Source: Scopulibacillus_A cellulosilyticus | GTDB lineage: Bacteria; Bacillota; Bacilli; Bacillales; Sporolactobacillaceae | Reading direction: 5' to 3' | DNA: 64,000 nt | NCBI RefSeq assembly: GCF_042665295.1 | Contig: NZ_JBHTCO010000043.1 | Location: 1 to 64,000 of the forward strand | Notes under the pieces: generated by a model | Seen by the model: the letters and a program-made list of their open reading frames with translations, nothing else | Database searches by the model: none | Told to the model about the DNA's origin: nothing | Translations under genes and position numbers: made by a program | Part shown: positions 40,599 through 49,841 of the stretch, one piece after another | How the letters are laid out: each line of letters starts with the position of its first letter | Position numbering within the stretch: the stretch's first letter is position 1

Positions 40599-42446
40599 AT
40601 GACAGCGTTTATTGTGGGATATGTGATCTTCGTCATTTTAGTTATCATTGGGTTGAACCTCCTGATACGAAGACGAAAAGACCAACCCCAGCCGGCGAAT
40701 GATGCCGACGATTCCAGGGCAGAAAGACAAATGCAGCACCAACGCGCGGTATCCCGTAATGCTGCGGAATTTGTAACGAATAATAGTTCCAGCGAAGTAA
40801 CAAGCGATATCTTGCATAAAGGCAGCTCGAACAATCTGCCAATGGTTACCGAACAGAAAGATTCTGATCATCATTTGGATATTAAACCGGCACCGATTAT
40901 TTTTGTTCTGATCATGGGCGCATTTGTTGCCATTCTTAATCAAACGTTAATGAATGTCGCCTTACCTAAGATCATGAACGACTTTAACATAACCACCAGT
41001 ACAGCACAGTGGTTAACGACCATTTATATGCTCGTTAACGGTGTGTTAATTCCAATTACAGCTTTTCTTATGGAGAAATTTTCGACAAGGGTATTGTTTG
41101 TCGGTGCAATGCTATTTTTTGCTGTCGGTACATTTATTTGTGCGATCACCCCGAATTTTTCTATAATGCTGGTCGGAAGGGTCGTTCAAGCGATAGGTGC
41201 AGGTATCATTATGCCGCTTATGACAAATGTCTTCTTAACAATCTTCCCGCCTGAAAAACGCGGTGCAGCAATGGGAATGATGGGTGTTGCCATGATTTTT
41301 GCGCCGGCTGTCGGGCCAACATTATCAGGTTGGATTGTTGAAAATTGGACATGGCGGTTATTATACTGGATCGTTTTACCGTTTGCGGTTCTGGATATTA
41401 TCCTTGCGCTTGTCTTCTTGAAAAATGTCTTTAAGTTAAAGAATCCTAAGCTTGATATTTGGGGTGTTATTTTTTCAACGATTGGCTTTGCAGGCGTTTT
41501 ATATGCCTTCAGTGAAGCAGGAAATGACGGTTGGTCGGATGCAAAAGTAGTAGTTACTCTAATCGTTGGTATCATTGGTTTAATTGCTTTTGTTTGGCGC
41601 GAATTAGCAATGAAATCGCCAATGCTTGACTTTAGAGTATTTAAGTACGGGATATTTTCGTTAACGCAAGTGATTAATGCTGTTGTAACAATGGCCATGT
41701 ATGCGGCTATGATCCTCATGCCTGTTTATCTGCAAAACATTCGCGGTTTTACACCTTTGGAATCCGGATTGTTAATGCTTCCGGGTGCCATAGTTATGGG
41801 GATTATGTCACCGGTAACAGGCATATTGTTCGATAAATTAGGCGCACGTCCTCTTGCAATCATTGGACTTGTCATTACAGTCATCACAACATACGAATTT
41901 ACCCAATTAACAGATCAGACAACCTATCATTGGATCTTAATATTATACATGGTGCGTATGTTTGGGATGTCTATGTTAATGATGCCAATTATGACCGAAG
42001 GATTAAATGCTTTACCTCGCAGGTTAAATGCGCATGGAACGGCAATGTCTAATACATTAAGACAGGTTGCAGGATCCGTAGGTACGGCTCTATTAGTTAC
42101 TGTGATGTCGACAAGAACAACATTCCATACTGCAAACTTTGCAAATAACATGACGTCAAGCAATATTAACTTTGCCAATCAAGTCAATGCGTTAGGTCAA
42201 GGTTTTGAAGCTAGCGGGAGTGCAGCTCCGGGAGCCGGACAAGGCATGGTTCAAAGCTTGCTGTTAGGAAATGTCAGTAAACTTGCCACAATCCAAGGTA
42301 TTAATGATGCCTTTATGGTTGCTACTGGTCTTGCCGTTTTAGGATTGATTCTATCATTCTTTATTAAACGTGCGGTACCGCCGGATGTGAAAGAGCAGCA
42401 AAAAGCAGCTGATGAAAAAGTTCATCGTCCAGTTACTGAATCATAG
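40599..42446 (+). CDS. DHA2-family MFS drug exporter with an extra N-terminal segment
   Basis: A 615-residue carrier. The core (about residues 100-590) is a 14-helix DHA2 exporter with ALPKIMNDFNIT, the GRVVQAIGAGIIMPL motif C region and MNVALPKI. Residues 1-100 form an added membrane helix and a polar linker (RRRKDQPQPANDADDSRAERQ onward) not seen in standard EmrB-type proteins. AAAGGAGG is eight bases before the ATG at 40599. Cotranscribed with the adaptor, and likely exports lipophilic drugs or aromatic acids. Confidence 0.88.
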   Translation: MTAFIVGYVIFVILVIIGLNLLIRRRKDQPQPANDADDSRAERQMQHQRAVSRNAAEFVTNNSSSEVTSDILHKGSSNNLPMVTEQKDSDHHLDIKPAPIIFVLIMGAFVAILNQTLMNVALPKIMNDFNITTSTAQWLTTIYMLVNGVLIPITAFLMEKFSTRVLFVGAMLFFAVGTFICAITPNFSIMLVGRVVQAIGAGIIMPLMTNVFLTIFPPEKRGAAMGMMGVAMIFAPAVGPTLSGWIVENWTWRLLYWIVLPFAVLDIILALVFLKNVFKLKNPKLDIWGVIFSTIGFAGVLYAFSEAGNDGWSDAKVVVTLIVGIIGLIAFVWRELAMKSPMLDFRVFKYGIFSLTQVINAVVTMAMYAAMILMPVYLQNIRGFTPLESGLLMLPGAIVMGIMSPVTGILFDKLGARPLAIIGLVITVITTYEFTQLTDQTTYHWILILYMVRMFGMSMLMMPIMTEGLNALPRRLNAHGTAMSNTLRQVAGSVGTALLVTVMSTRTTFHTANFANNMTSSNINFANQVNALGQGFEASGSAAPGAGQGMVQSLLLGNVSKLATIQGINDAFMVATGLAVLGLILSFFIKRAVPPDVKEQQKAADEKVHRPVTES

Positions 42447-42480
42447 GGGAGAAGAAATTCACAGCTTCTTCCCTTCCTTT
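42446..42480 (+). terminator. Terminator of the efflux operon
   Basis: Stem GGGGAGAAG / CTTCTTCCC followed by TTCCTTTTACT, directly after the exporter stop codon. Confidence 0.75.
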
Positions 42481-42631
42481 TACTCTCGATTTATCATTTT
42501 TTGGTAAAAAATTGTTTTCGCTTTCCTAATAAGGTATTTTTATAAAATTAGAGTAAACTTACCGTGTCTTTATAGGAAAGGAGAGGACAAGGGTACAGTT
42601 ACATGATTGTGTTTAAAGGTGGTTGAAGAAA

Positions 42632-43051
42632 TTGGAGGAAAGAAAAGAAATTATCCACCAGTTTGAAGAAAATTTTCATTTACTTATAAAAAAGTTTAAG
42701 AAAGATATTGGCGAAATATTTGGAAAGGAAATGACGATCCATGAATTTTTGTTTTTAAAACAATTAAGTGACGGAAAACCGCAAACGGGATCAGCCTTAT
42801 CAAAAAAAATGAAAGTGTCTGCAAGCTATATTACTTCGTTAGTAGATATACTTATTAAAAAGGGATATATTAATAGAAATCGTTCCTTTAAAGATCGCCG
42901 TATCGTAGAACTAACGATTACTGAAAGCGGCGCAGAAGTTTTAAATAAAATAGATAATAAAAAGATTGAGTATATGTCGCGGAAGTTGGCTGTTATATCA
43001 GATTTGGAATTAGAGATTTTGAACTTATTACTTAATAAAATTAAGCGTTAA
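42632..43051 (+). CDS. MarR-family transcriptional regulator
   Basis: A 139-residue MarR protein: winged helix in residues about 35-110 with TGSALSKKMKVSASYITSLVDILIKKGYINR and the wing RSFKDRRIVELTITE. It responds to small phenolic or stress signals in most cases. TTG at 42632 is chosen because AAAGGTGG sits nine bases before it; a TTG at 42623 is too close. It follows the efflux operon and might co-control it, as YhbI does in B. subtilis, but it has its own transcript. Confidence 0.85.
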   Translation: MEERKEIIHQFEENFHLLIKKFKKDIGEIFGKEMTIHEFLFLKQLSDGKPQTGSALSKKMKVSASYITSLVDILIKKGYINRNRSFKDRRIVELTITESGAEVLNKIDNKKIEYMSRKLAVISDLELEILNLLLNKIKR

Positions 43052-43192
43052 AAGCTCGTCATTTCGGCGGGTTTTTTACTTTATATGCCATAAGATTTTA
43101 ATAGAGCTCATAGAGACCTAAAACCATAGGACTATTCCTGTGTACCCTTTCAACCTTTATAATTAAGATAAAATCCCATGAGGTGTTTTAAC

Positions 43193-43369
43193 ATGTCTAA
43201 CTTCCAAGAATTACTCAATCTTAAATTAGGCATCTTTAGAGAAATACTAGAAGTTATTGAATGTCAAGTTTGCGGTCACTATGAAATATACTATATGGAC
43301 CCTATAACTAAGAAATCAATAGGCAGGGCGTGTGAAAACTGCAATTTTATTCAAAAATTTGATTTTTAG
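43193..43369 (+). CDS. Small zinc-ribbon protein, function unknown
   Basis: A 58-residue protein with two cysteine pairs, CQVCG and CENC, separated by about 23 residues, which should bind one zinc. GAGGTG lies before the ATG at 43193. No family is recognised. The CQVCG spacing recalls the small protein at 56800-56967 (CQVCG...CSDC), so they may be distant relatives. Confidence 0.55.
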   Translation: MSNFQELLNLKLGIFREILEVIECQVCGHYEIYYMDPITKKSIGRACENCNFIQKFDF

Positions 43370-43411
43370 ACTGCTTATATATTAAGAATTAATGCCCTTT
43401 GTTTCACTATA

Positions 43412-43442
43412 TAAAAAAAGCGATCCCCCTTCAAGAATCGCT
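43412..43442 (-). terminator. Hairpin terminator (minus strand)
   Basis: AGCGAT / ATCGCT stem followed by a T-run on the minus strand (CTTTTTTTAT). It lies just downstream of the doubtful small ORF at 43448-43639 and also downstream of the zinc-ribbon gene on the other strand. Confidence 0.55.
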
Positions 43443-43447
43443 GTCAG

Positions 43448-43639
43448 TTAGTCCTGCTTAATTGATTTCCAAAGCCGTACTTTGCACCTAAGATGCTGTT
43501 TAATTATAATAGCGAGAATTGCTTCTATAACAAAAGCATACAATGGAGAACTTTTTAAAATAAACATTGGTAAATCAAAAATGTATAAAGTGGTAACTCC
43601 TAAATTCACATTATATATAAACTTGTTATTACTTTCCAT
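43448..43639 (-). CDS. Doubtful small membrane ORF
   Basis: A 63-residue reading frame with one long hydrophobic stretch (about residues 20-47) and a basic C terminus. No ribosome binding site is seen before the ATG, and no family is recognised. The only support is the terminator right after its stop codon. It could equally be the 3' untranslated region of the 57-residue gene upstream. Confidence 0.3.
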   Translation of the reverse strand: MESNNKFIYNVNLGVTTLYIFDLPMFILKSSPLYAFVIEAILAIIIKQHLRCKVRLWKSIKQD

Positions 43640-43674
43640 ATCAAATCTAATTATAAGCTTTAAGTTTTAATATC

Positions 43675-43848
43675 TTAATAACCAAAGCCTTTACGTTTTT
43701 TATTTTTGCCAAAAGCTTGTTGTAATCGACGATTGGTTTCATCGAAGCGTTTTGCTTTTTCTTCAATGTACTTTTTATCAGCATTTACAGAACCGGAGGC
43801 AACATGGATAATATTGTCATTCCCAAAACGAAGTATCTTTGTGCTCAT
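43675..43848 (-). CDS. 57-residue basic protein overlapping the DUF4062 gene
   Basis: A small gene whose ATG shares one base with the stop codon of the DUF4062-type gene (TAATG), so translation is coupled. The protein begins MSTKILRFGNDNIIHV and ends in the very basic FGKNKKRKGFGY, with a charged helical middle. No family is recognised. Coupling at this distance suggests a partner, such as a regulator, antitoxin-like peptide or nucleic-acid binder, of the larger protein. Confidence 0.6.
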   Translation of the reverse strand: MSTKILRFGNDNIIHVASGSVNADKKYIEEKAKRFDETNRRLQQAFGKNKKRKGFGY

Positions 43849-45011
43849 TACTTAATCCCTCCTAGTAATTGTATGGCAAAATCACGATAAAGTGCTGGTT
43901 CTGTTTCCATTATATCACGCATTATATCTACTTTAAAGCGTTGTACATTCTCTTCATTCCACAAAGAATCGACCGGATAATGAAAACAAATAACATAATT
44001 CCCTGATTTTAGGGATAAATAAAATTGCCTTTTTTCTTCGCTGTAAAATAATTCTGGCTTTGAAGTTTTAAAAGCTTTTACAACAAATGAGGACGAATCA
44101 TCTATACTATAAAATTCATTATCTTCACTTGCCATTCCGGAAGCAGCAACTAATTGAAGCTGTGTACCATTTTTCTTATAAAGTGTGCTCCCTGAACATG
44201 ATTCATATTCACCAAGTATCTTTTCAAATACAGTGCCAGGTTTATAATAAACAGTTCCTTTTTTCAAAAAACGTTGTAAATATTCTAGAAACATTTTTGG
44301 TTTTTGTATTTCGCCATCTTGTAAATAACTGATCATTTTTGAAGTAAATTCAGCGTGTTTACGGTAAATGGGACCTTCCGCGATTTGTTCATCAATATCT
44401 TTTTGAAATGCAAGATACTTACTTCCCTGACGAAATAAATCGCTAAAGTATTTCTTAATTATTTTTACTGTATCAACACCTAAGGATATTTGTTCTAAGT
44501 AATAGCCTTTTTTGTATATATCATATAAAAATCCCCAAACATATGAATCAATGCTCTTAGAAGTTTCTGGATGTTTATTCCACGCTGCTTCAGCAATATC
44601 CCGATAAGTATCAGGCTCCATATTGTGTTCCTTTTTATAACTTTCAACCATTTCAGCAATGGTAAACCGTAGATCATTCCAGAACAGGTTATAGATATAA
44701 TCTTCTACAAAAACAATAATATATTTATTATTTTGATGTGCCTTTTGAAATTCGCAATGTGTGATTGTTGCATTATACCTGCTGTCGTAGTTCCCGGCCT
44801 TTTGCGAAACAAACAATAAAAAGATATCACATCTCAAAACATGTTCTAAACAATTTTCTACTAACTCTTGAGGTGGCCATGGTCCAAAATCTTTTTCATA
44901 CATTTGTGGGTTATGTTCCATAGTCTTTAGTTCGGTATGTATCCCTTCCCTTAATTGAGTTAAGTGATCTTCAGCAGCAGAACTTATGAAAATTTTTGCT
45001 GATTCAGGCAA
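43848..45011 (-). CDS. DUF4062 (TIR-like) protein with C-terminal sensor-like domain
   Basis: A 387-residue protein. Residues about 5-110 match the DUF4062 pattern, a TIR/SIR2-related Rossmann-type domain: KIFISSAAEDHLTQLREGI, CLEHVLRCDIFLLFVSQ, and a Glu in THCEFQKA near residue 87 that could be catalytic. The middle is helical, and residues about 255-380 look like a GAF-type sensor (LQLVAASGMASEDNEFYS, FVVKAFKTSKPELFYS). Such proteins appear in antiviral or stress-suicide systems. TTG at 45011 is chosen because GAGAGGTG lies six bases before it. Function is inferred only. Confidence 0.65.
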   Translation of the reverse strand: MPESAKIFISSAAEDHLTQLREGIHTELKTMEHNPQMYEKDFGPWPPQELVENCLEHVLRCDIFLLFVSQKAGNYDSRYNATITHCEFQKAHQNNKYIIVFVEDYIYNLFWNDLRFTIAEMVESYKKEHNMEPDTYRDIAEAAWNKHPETSKSIDSYVWGFLYDIYKKGYYLEQISLGVDTVKIIKKYFSDLFRQGSKYLAFQKDIDEQIAEGPIYRKHAEFTSKMISYLQDGEIQKPKMFLEYLQRFLKKGTVYYKPGTVFEKILGEYESCSGSTLYKKNGTQLQLVAASGMASEDNEFYSIDDSSSFVVKAFKTSKPELFYSEEKRQFYLSLKSGNYVICFHYPVDSLWNEENVQRFKVDIMRDIMETEPALYRDFAIQLLGGIK

Positions 45012-45166
45012 AATTAACACCTCTCTAAATACAGTTTTTTATCTATTTCGGCATTTCCTTTGGCACTCCTGTTTTTAAACAGCAATTTCTATTAACCTTG
45101 CTTAAACCGCATTTAAATAAGTCCGTTAAAGACCTAATCTCTTTTCCTTGTTTGGATTATAAATCA

Positions 45167-45958
45167 TTAGCCAGCTTCTTTAACTAGCCAAATTCCAAAA
45201 TTATTGATGAATTCGAGCAAGCTATCAGCATTTGTAGTTGGAGCAATAGCATAATGTAGTGCTTTTCTCATTAGAGGCTCCTGTTCTGGAAAGTTGACCG
45301 AAAACAATTTATAAGCTGGGTAAAGATCCCGTGTGTAGACCCTGTTAATCATTACGAGTGCGAGACCCGCTCGGATCACTATTTTCATAATCCAAATGCA
45401 GCAATCCTTGATATCTTCTGGATCTTCATTACCTGTTAGATCAATTTGAGCCTGTTGAATTTGACTCCTTAGGTTAACAAGGTGTTCATTAGCTAACCGC
45501 TTATCTGCTTTAAAATTAGGCAAATCTATTGTTACGTCTTTACCAAAGACACAGATACTATGTGTTTTTAGCATAAAAGGAATAATGGAAAAGAATGATG
45601 TATCCAGAATATCGTTTATATAGTAAAAACTTAATTCAACACCATTGACACAATCAAACTCATCATTAATCTCCTGCTCGGTTTGCTCTACCCAATGCAA
45701 ATCTAAGTCATTAGATTTCTTGTTGGTAACAGCAATGGTATCTAAATCGGATACACCCATTAACCCCAATCCGCGTGGTATTGAACCTCTAATATAAATG
45801 CTATGAATATCTTCACCTAAATAATGCAGATAAGCATCTTTTACTTTCCGAATGACCTTATGAAACTCTGGTCCGACCTTACCTATATCCGAGTCATTAA
45901 CGATATATCCTTCATTATCAGTTGAACAGTAGCGCCCAATTTTTTTAATCGCTGTCAT
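45167..45958 (-). CDS. Nucleotidyltransferase-fold protein
   Basis: A 263-residue protein. GSIPRGLGLMGVSDLDTIAV (about residues 55-75) is the polymerase-beta-type nucleotidyltransferase motif GS...DxD, and a third acidic residue may be in GVELSFYY. The C-terminal half is helical, as in kanamycin nucleotidyltransferase or MNT/HEPN-type proteins. It might adenylylate a drug, a protein or tRNA. ATG at 45958 is favoured by AAGGGG eight bases before it. It lies upstream of the DUF4062 gene in the same direction with a 155-base gap. Confidence 0.7.
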   Translation of the reverse strand: MTAIKKIGRYCSTDNEGYIVNDSDIGKVGPEFHKVIRKVKDAYLHYLGEDIHSIYIRGSIPRGLGLMGVSDLDTIAVTNKKSNDLDLHWVEQTEQEINDEFDCVNGVELSFYYINDILDTSFFSIIPFMLKTHSICVFGKDVTIDLPNFKADKRLANEHLVNLRSQIQQAQIDLTGNEDPEDIKDCCIWIMKIVIRAGLALVMINRVYTRDLYPAYKLFSVNFPEQEPLMRKALHYAIAPTTNADSLLEFINNFGIWLVKEAG

Positions 45959-46033
45959 TACCATTCCCCTTCTACCTTTTTCCACTCTTTTTTAGTTTCT
46001 TTGTAGAAAACTCCCTTCTTACCCGACGCTTAT

Positions 46034-47851
46034 TTAAGAAGACTCTCCACTTCTTGTCGCAAGGCAGCGAAGATTTTTATTCAAGTCGTCGCCTTTCTGA
46101 AGCATATACATCTTATGATACAATCCTTTTAACCCTAACAGTTCTTGATGCGTCCCTCTCTCAACTATTTCCCCTTTATGCAAAACTAAAATTTGATCGG
46201 CATCTTGAATGGTTGACAGGCGGTGAGCGATAGCAATGGTTGTTCTGCCTTTCCGCATTTTCTTAAGCGCTTCTTGGATCGCTTCTTCTGTCTCTGTATC
46301 GACGCTTGCTGTCGCTTCATCGAGAACAAGAATTTTCGGATTAAGCGCCATAGTTCTGGCAAATGATAATAATTGCCTCTGTCCGCTGGATAATGTGGCT
46401 CCCCGTTCTCCTATTGGTTCATCATATTTTCCTGGCAGCTTTTCAATAAAGGTGTCAGCCTGAACAAATTCAGCCGCTTCAACAACCTCTTCATCAGAAA
46501 TATGATCGCAGCTCAGACGAATATTCGATTTTATATCACCGACAAAAAGGAAAGAGTCTTGGAGAACAAGCCCGACTTTCCGGCGCAGCTCATCATCATA
46601 AAAGGATTGAAGCGGCGCTCCGTCAATCGTAATCTTCCCCCTGTTTATCGGATAAAATCTCATCAATAGATTAATAATCGAGCTTTTGCCGCTGCCGGTA
46701 TGACCAACTAGCGCAACCGTTTCTCCCGGTTTTGCTGTAAAAGAAATATTTTTTAAAATATCGGTTTTCCCATCATATGAAAAGCTGACATTTTCAAATT
46801 CAACCATCCCTTCGTTAATAGATGGCGTTTCTTCTCCCGCTTTTACCGGGGCCATTCGATGATCATCAAGAAGACCGAAAACCCGTTCCGCTGAAACGAG
46901 CGCCTGCTGAAATCGTGACAATTGCATCATCATTGAGTTAATTGGTTCAAAAAACTGATCAAGGTAGTTAACAAAGGCATACAGGACACCGACTTCGATA
47001 ATTGTTCCGAATGATTGGATACCAAAGAAACTCAGCGTGATAATCAGTACCAATAAATAAAGTGTATAGACCGCTGGACGAAGCATCAGGCTATTTAATC
47101 GGATGCTTTTCATCATAGCGCCAAAGTGCTGCCCGTTAATCGCACCGAATTCTTTCTTAAGCCGCATTTCCTGTCTCATTGCCTGAATCATATTCATACC
47201 TTGCAAAGATTCATTGAGTTTGGCATTCAACTGGCTTAACTTTTGCCGTGTCATCATGTAAACTTTTGAACTGAAGTGACGATAAACTTGCATTAAAATA
47301 AAAATAATTGGAAAAATGACAAGACAAATCAAAGTCAGCTTAACATCCAAACTAAACATGCCAATAAAAATACCAATTAAAAGGGTGATACTCTGAACAA
47401 ATGTTGACAGCACACTGACATAGAGATCTTTAATTGCTTCAGTATCGTTGGTAATTCTTGAAACCAGACTCCCCCCAGGTGTTTGGTCAAAAAAAGTAAG
47501 ACCAAGGTGCTGAACCTTACCAAAAACATCGACACGAAGCTGTTGAATAATTTTAAGGGCAATTTTCTGAAAAGAGATCAGCTGAAAATAATGCATAAAT
47601 GCCGAGACTACATATATCAAGATAAATGAAACAATCAATATTGTTAATGGCAGCGGATCGAATCTGCGCGGCATCAGAAAACTGTCTATAAAAACTTTTG
47701 CTAAGATCGGACCTAGTACATCTGCCGCCGTCGCAATGATCAGCATCGTAAATGCTCCTGCCAGCGCCTTTTTATGGGGCTTCATATAACCCAACAGCCT
47801 GCGAAAAGCATTTTTGTGTGAAACAGTTTCCATCGTATAGCGTTCACTCAT
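46034..47851 (-). CDS. ABC exporter half-transporter, canonical partner (BmrD/YheH-like)
   Basis: A 605-residue half-transporter with six helices (about 40-325) and an ATPase domain: Walker A GHTGSGKSS, signature LSSGQRQLLSFAR, Walker B LVLDEATASVD with the catalytic Glu, and H-loop IAHRLS. Its partner has Asp in place of the Glu, so the two form an asymmetric heterodimer like BmrC-BmrD, which exports drugs. The ATG at 47851 overlaps the end of the partner gene and has AGGGGGAG upstream. It is controlled by the leader peptide and attenuator at 49637-49793. Confidence 0.88.
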   Translation of the reverse strand: MSERYTMETVSHKNAFRRLLGYMKPHKKALAGAFTMLIIATAADVLGPILAKVFIDSFLMPRRFDPLPLTILIVSFILIYVVSAFMHYFQLISFQKIALKIIQQLRVDVFGKVQHLGLTFFDQTPGGSLVSRITNDTEAIKDLYVSVLSTFVQSITLLIGIFIGMFSLDVKLTLICLVIFPIIFILMQVYRHFSSKVYMMTRQKLSQLNAKLNESLQGMNMIQAMRQEMRLKKEFGAINGQHFGAMMKSIRLNSLMLRPAVYTLYLLVLIITLSFFGIQSFGTIIEVGVLYAFVNYLDQFFEPINSMMMQLSRFQQALVSAERVFGLLDDHRMAPVKAGEETPSINEGMVEFENVSFSYDGKTDILKNISFTAKPGETVALVGHTGSGKSSIINLLMRFYPINRGKITIDGAPLQSFYDDELRRKVGLVLQDSFLFVGDIKSNIRLSCDHISDEEVVEAAEFVQADTFIEKLPGKYDEPIGERGATLSSGQRQLLSFARTMALNPKILVLDEATASVDTETEEAIQEALKKMRKGRTTIAIAHRLSTIQDADQILVLHKGEIVERGTHQELLGLKGLYHKMYMLQKGDDLNKNLRCLATRSGESS

Positions 47852-49604
47852 AAATAACTCCCCCTTGCTCGACAAGAGACTCAAGCTGCTGCCTTCTGAA
47901 CATTGACGCATACCAGTTATCGTTTGCCATTAAAGTTTCATGGGTCCCGCGCTCAACGATCTGCCCGTCTTCGAGTACTAAAATAAGGTCTGCATGTTGA
48001 ATGGCACTGAGCCTGTGGGCAGAAATCAATGTTGTTTTATTATCGCGGTTATCTTTTAATGCTTGTAAAATTGCTTCCTCAGTATGAGCATCCACAGCCG
48101 ACAGCGAATCATCGAGGATTAAAATCTCCGGATTAATTAATAAGGCACGGGCGATAGAGATTCTTTGCTTTTGCCCTCCTGATAAAGTTACACCGCGTTC
48201 GCCGACAACTGTATCATAACCTTCCTCAAACTCAAGAATGTCATCATGGATATTCGCGAGTTTCGCAACACGTTCAATATCCTTCATTGATGCTCCCGGC
48301 TCTGCAAAGGCAATATTCTCAGCGATTGTTGCTGAAAAAAGAAAATGATCTTGCGGTACGTAACCGATCGCCTCACGTAATTTGGCCAACTTAACATCGT
48401 AAATAGACAACCCGCCTATTTGAATATCGCCATCTTCGCAGTCAAATTCCCTAAGCATTAATTTTAATAAAGTTGTCTTACCGCTGCCTGTTTTACCGAC
48501 AACGCCGAGCGTTTGTCCTTGAGATAAAGAAAAATGAATGTCCTTAAGAGCGGGAATTGTTTTTTTCGGATATATCAAGTTGTTAATATTAAAAGATACG
48601 TTGCCGCTCGGTACAAAATCCAGTGCTCCCTTATGATCAACAATTTCAGGCCTAATCTCAAGAAGCTTACATATCCTGCCGTAAGAGGCCCGCCCGCGTT
48701 CAACAATATTGAACAACAATCCGAAAGCAAGCATCGGCCAAATCAGCTGACCCAAATAGAGTGTAAAGCTTGTTAATTGTCCGATCGTCATTGAACCGTG
48801 TACAACAAACACTGCGCCAAAGCTAAGGGACAATAAGTAACACATTCCAACGATGAATGTAATGGTCGGATCAAATAAAGCATCTGCTTTTGCAACAGCG
48901 ATGTTTTTCGATACAACATCTGCCGATTGCTTACGAAACATGTCCTTCTGCGCTTCTTCCTGGCCAAACGCTTTAATGACCCGGACTCCCGCAATATTTT
49001 CTTGTACCTTATCATTTAATTCAGAAAAGGCTGCCTGTGCCTTATGGAAGCGTTTATGTAAAAGTGAAGCATAGTAGCTTGTTGCCCAAGCTAAAAACGG
49101 CATCGGAATTAAGGCGATGAGTGTCAGTTTCCAGCTGACAAGCGTAATCATTGAAATGATTACCATGCCGCCCATCGATATTGAATCAATTAGTGTTAAA
49201 ATGCCTTCACCTGCCGCATCTTGCACAGCTAAAATGTCATTCGTCGAGTGGGCCATTAAATCGCCAATCCGCCTTTTATTGAAAAAGCCCGGCGACATTT
49301 TCGTAAAATGATGAAATAAGCGGTCACGCAGCAATCTCGCTAACCGGACGGATGAACCGAAAATCATCTGGCGCCAAATAAAACCTGCCGTATAGCTGAT
49401 AACCCCGGCAACGGCTAAAATAACGACCCATTTTCCTAATACAGCTGGTGTTAAAGTCCTCTTTCGAATGGCATCAACAATCACACCAACAACATATGGC
49501 GGCAGCATAGATATCAAGCTTGAACACATTAAGAAAATAATACCAATGAGATATTTCCATTTCTCCTGCTTAAAATACCACCACAGATCCATAAATATCC
49601 GCAT
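47844..49604 (-). CDS. ABC exporter half-transporter, degenerate-site partner (BmrC/YheI-like)
   Basis: A 586-residue half-transporter: six helices in the first 320 residues, then Walker A GKTGSGKTT, signature LSGGQKQRISIARAL, Walker B LILDDSLSAVD with Asp instead of the catalytic Glu, and H-loop ISAHRLS. This is the non-canonical half of heterodimeric exporters such as BmrCD. ATG at 49604 has AAGGGGG eight bases upstream; the longer frame runs through the attenuator. It is the first large gene after the leader peptide, the bmrB-bmrC-bmrD order of B. subtilis. Confidence 0.88.
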   Translation of the reverse strand: MRIFMDLWWYFKQEKWKYLIGIIFLMCSSLISMLPPYVVGVIVDAIRKRTLTPAVLGKWVVILAVAGVISYTAGFIWRQMIFGSSVRLARLLRDRLFHHFTKMSPGFFNKRRIGDLMAHSTNDILAVQDAAGEGILTLIDSISMGGMVIISMITLVSWKLTLIALIPMPFLAWATSYYASLLHKRFHKAQAAFSELNDKVQENIAGVRVIKAFGQEEAQKDMFRKQSADVVSKNIAVAKADALFDPTITFIVGMCYLLSLSFGAVFVVHGSMTIGQLTSFTLYLGQLIWPMLAFGLLFNIVERGRASYGRICKLLEIRPEIVDHKGALDFVPSGNVSFNINNLIYPKKTIPALKDIHFSLSQGQTLGVVGKTGSGKTTLLKLMLREFDCEDGDIQIGGLSIYDVKLAKLREAIGYVPQDHFLFSATIAENIAFAEPGASMKDIERVAKLANIHDDILEFEEGYDTVVGERGVTLSGGQKQRISIARALLINPEILILDDSLSAVDAHTEEAILQALKDNRDNKTTLISAHRLSAIQHADLILVLEDGQIVERGTHETLMANDNWYASMFRRQQLESLVEQGGVIYE

Positions 49605-49636
49605 ACGCCATCCCCCTTTCATCCAAAAAAAGGCAT

Positions 49637-49671
49637 AAAAAATACCATGAGGTGATATTACACCCCCATGG
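49637..49671 (-). terminator. Attenuator upstream of the ABC exporter genes
   Basis: On the minus strand CCATGGGGGTG (49661-49671) and CACCTCATGG (49645-49654) form a stem, followed by TATTTTTT. It lies between the leader peptide stop and the first transporter start, so it would block the operon unless the leader region refolds. Confidence 0.8.
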
Positions 49672-49715
49672 CATACTTCAGCCATTCACTAGTTAACTCA
49701 AAAAAGATTGTTACC

Positions 49716-49793
49716 TTAAATGAGTCCCAACAGGGTTATACCACCGTAAAGCTTTAAATGATTATCGGCAATGCTTAGTAATCCTTTAAACAT
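49716..49793 (-). CDS. 25-residue leader peptide of the ABC exporter operon
   Basis: An ATG with a strong ribosome binding site (GAGAGGGGGG, about seven bases before it) opens a 25-codon reading frame, MFKGLLSIADNHLKLYGGIT then LLGLI, that stops 45 bases before the attenuator. In B. subtilis the bmrCD genes are controlled by translation of the BmrB leader peptide; the same logic fits here, although this peptide is shorter and no similarity to BmrB is claimed. Ribosome stalling by antibiotics could prevent the attenuator from forming. Confidence 0.7.
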   Translation of the reverse strand: MFKGLLSIADNHLKLYGGITLLGLI

Positions 49794-49841
49794 GATATAA
49801 CCCCCCTCTCATTTTAGATGGTAATCTTTTCTACATAGTTT

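Noticed and set aside
41186..41719. 177-residue minus-strand reading frame inside the exporter gene
   Set aside because: Lies opposite strong coding sequence of the MFS gene; composition is that of an antisense shadow, with no ribosome binding site.
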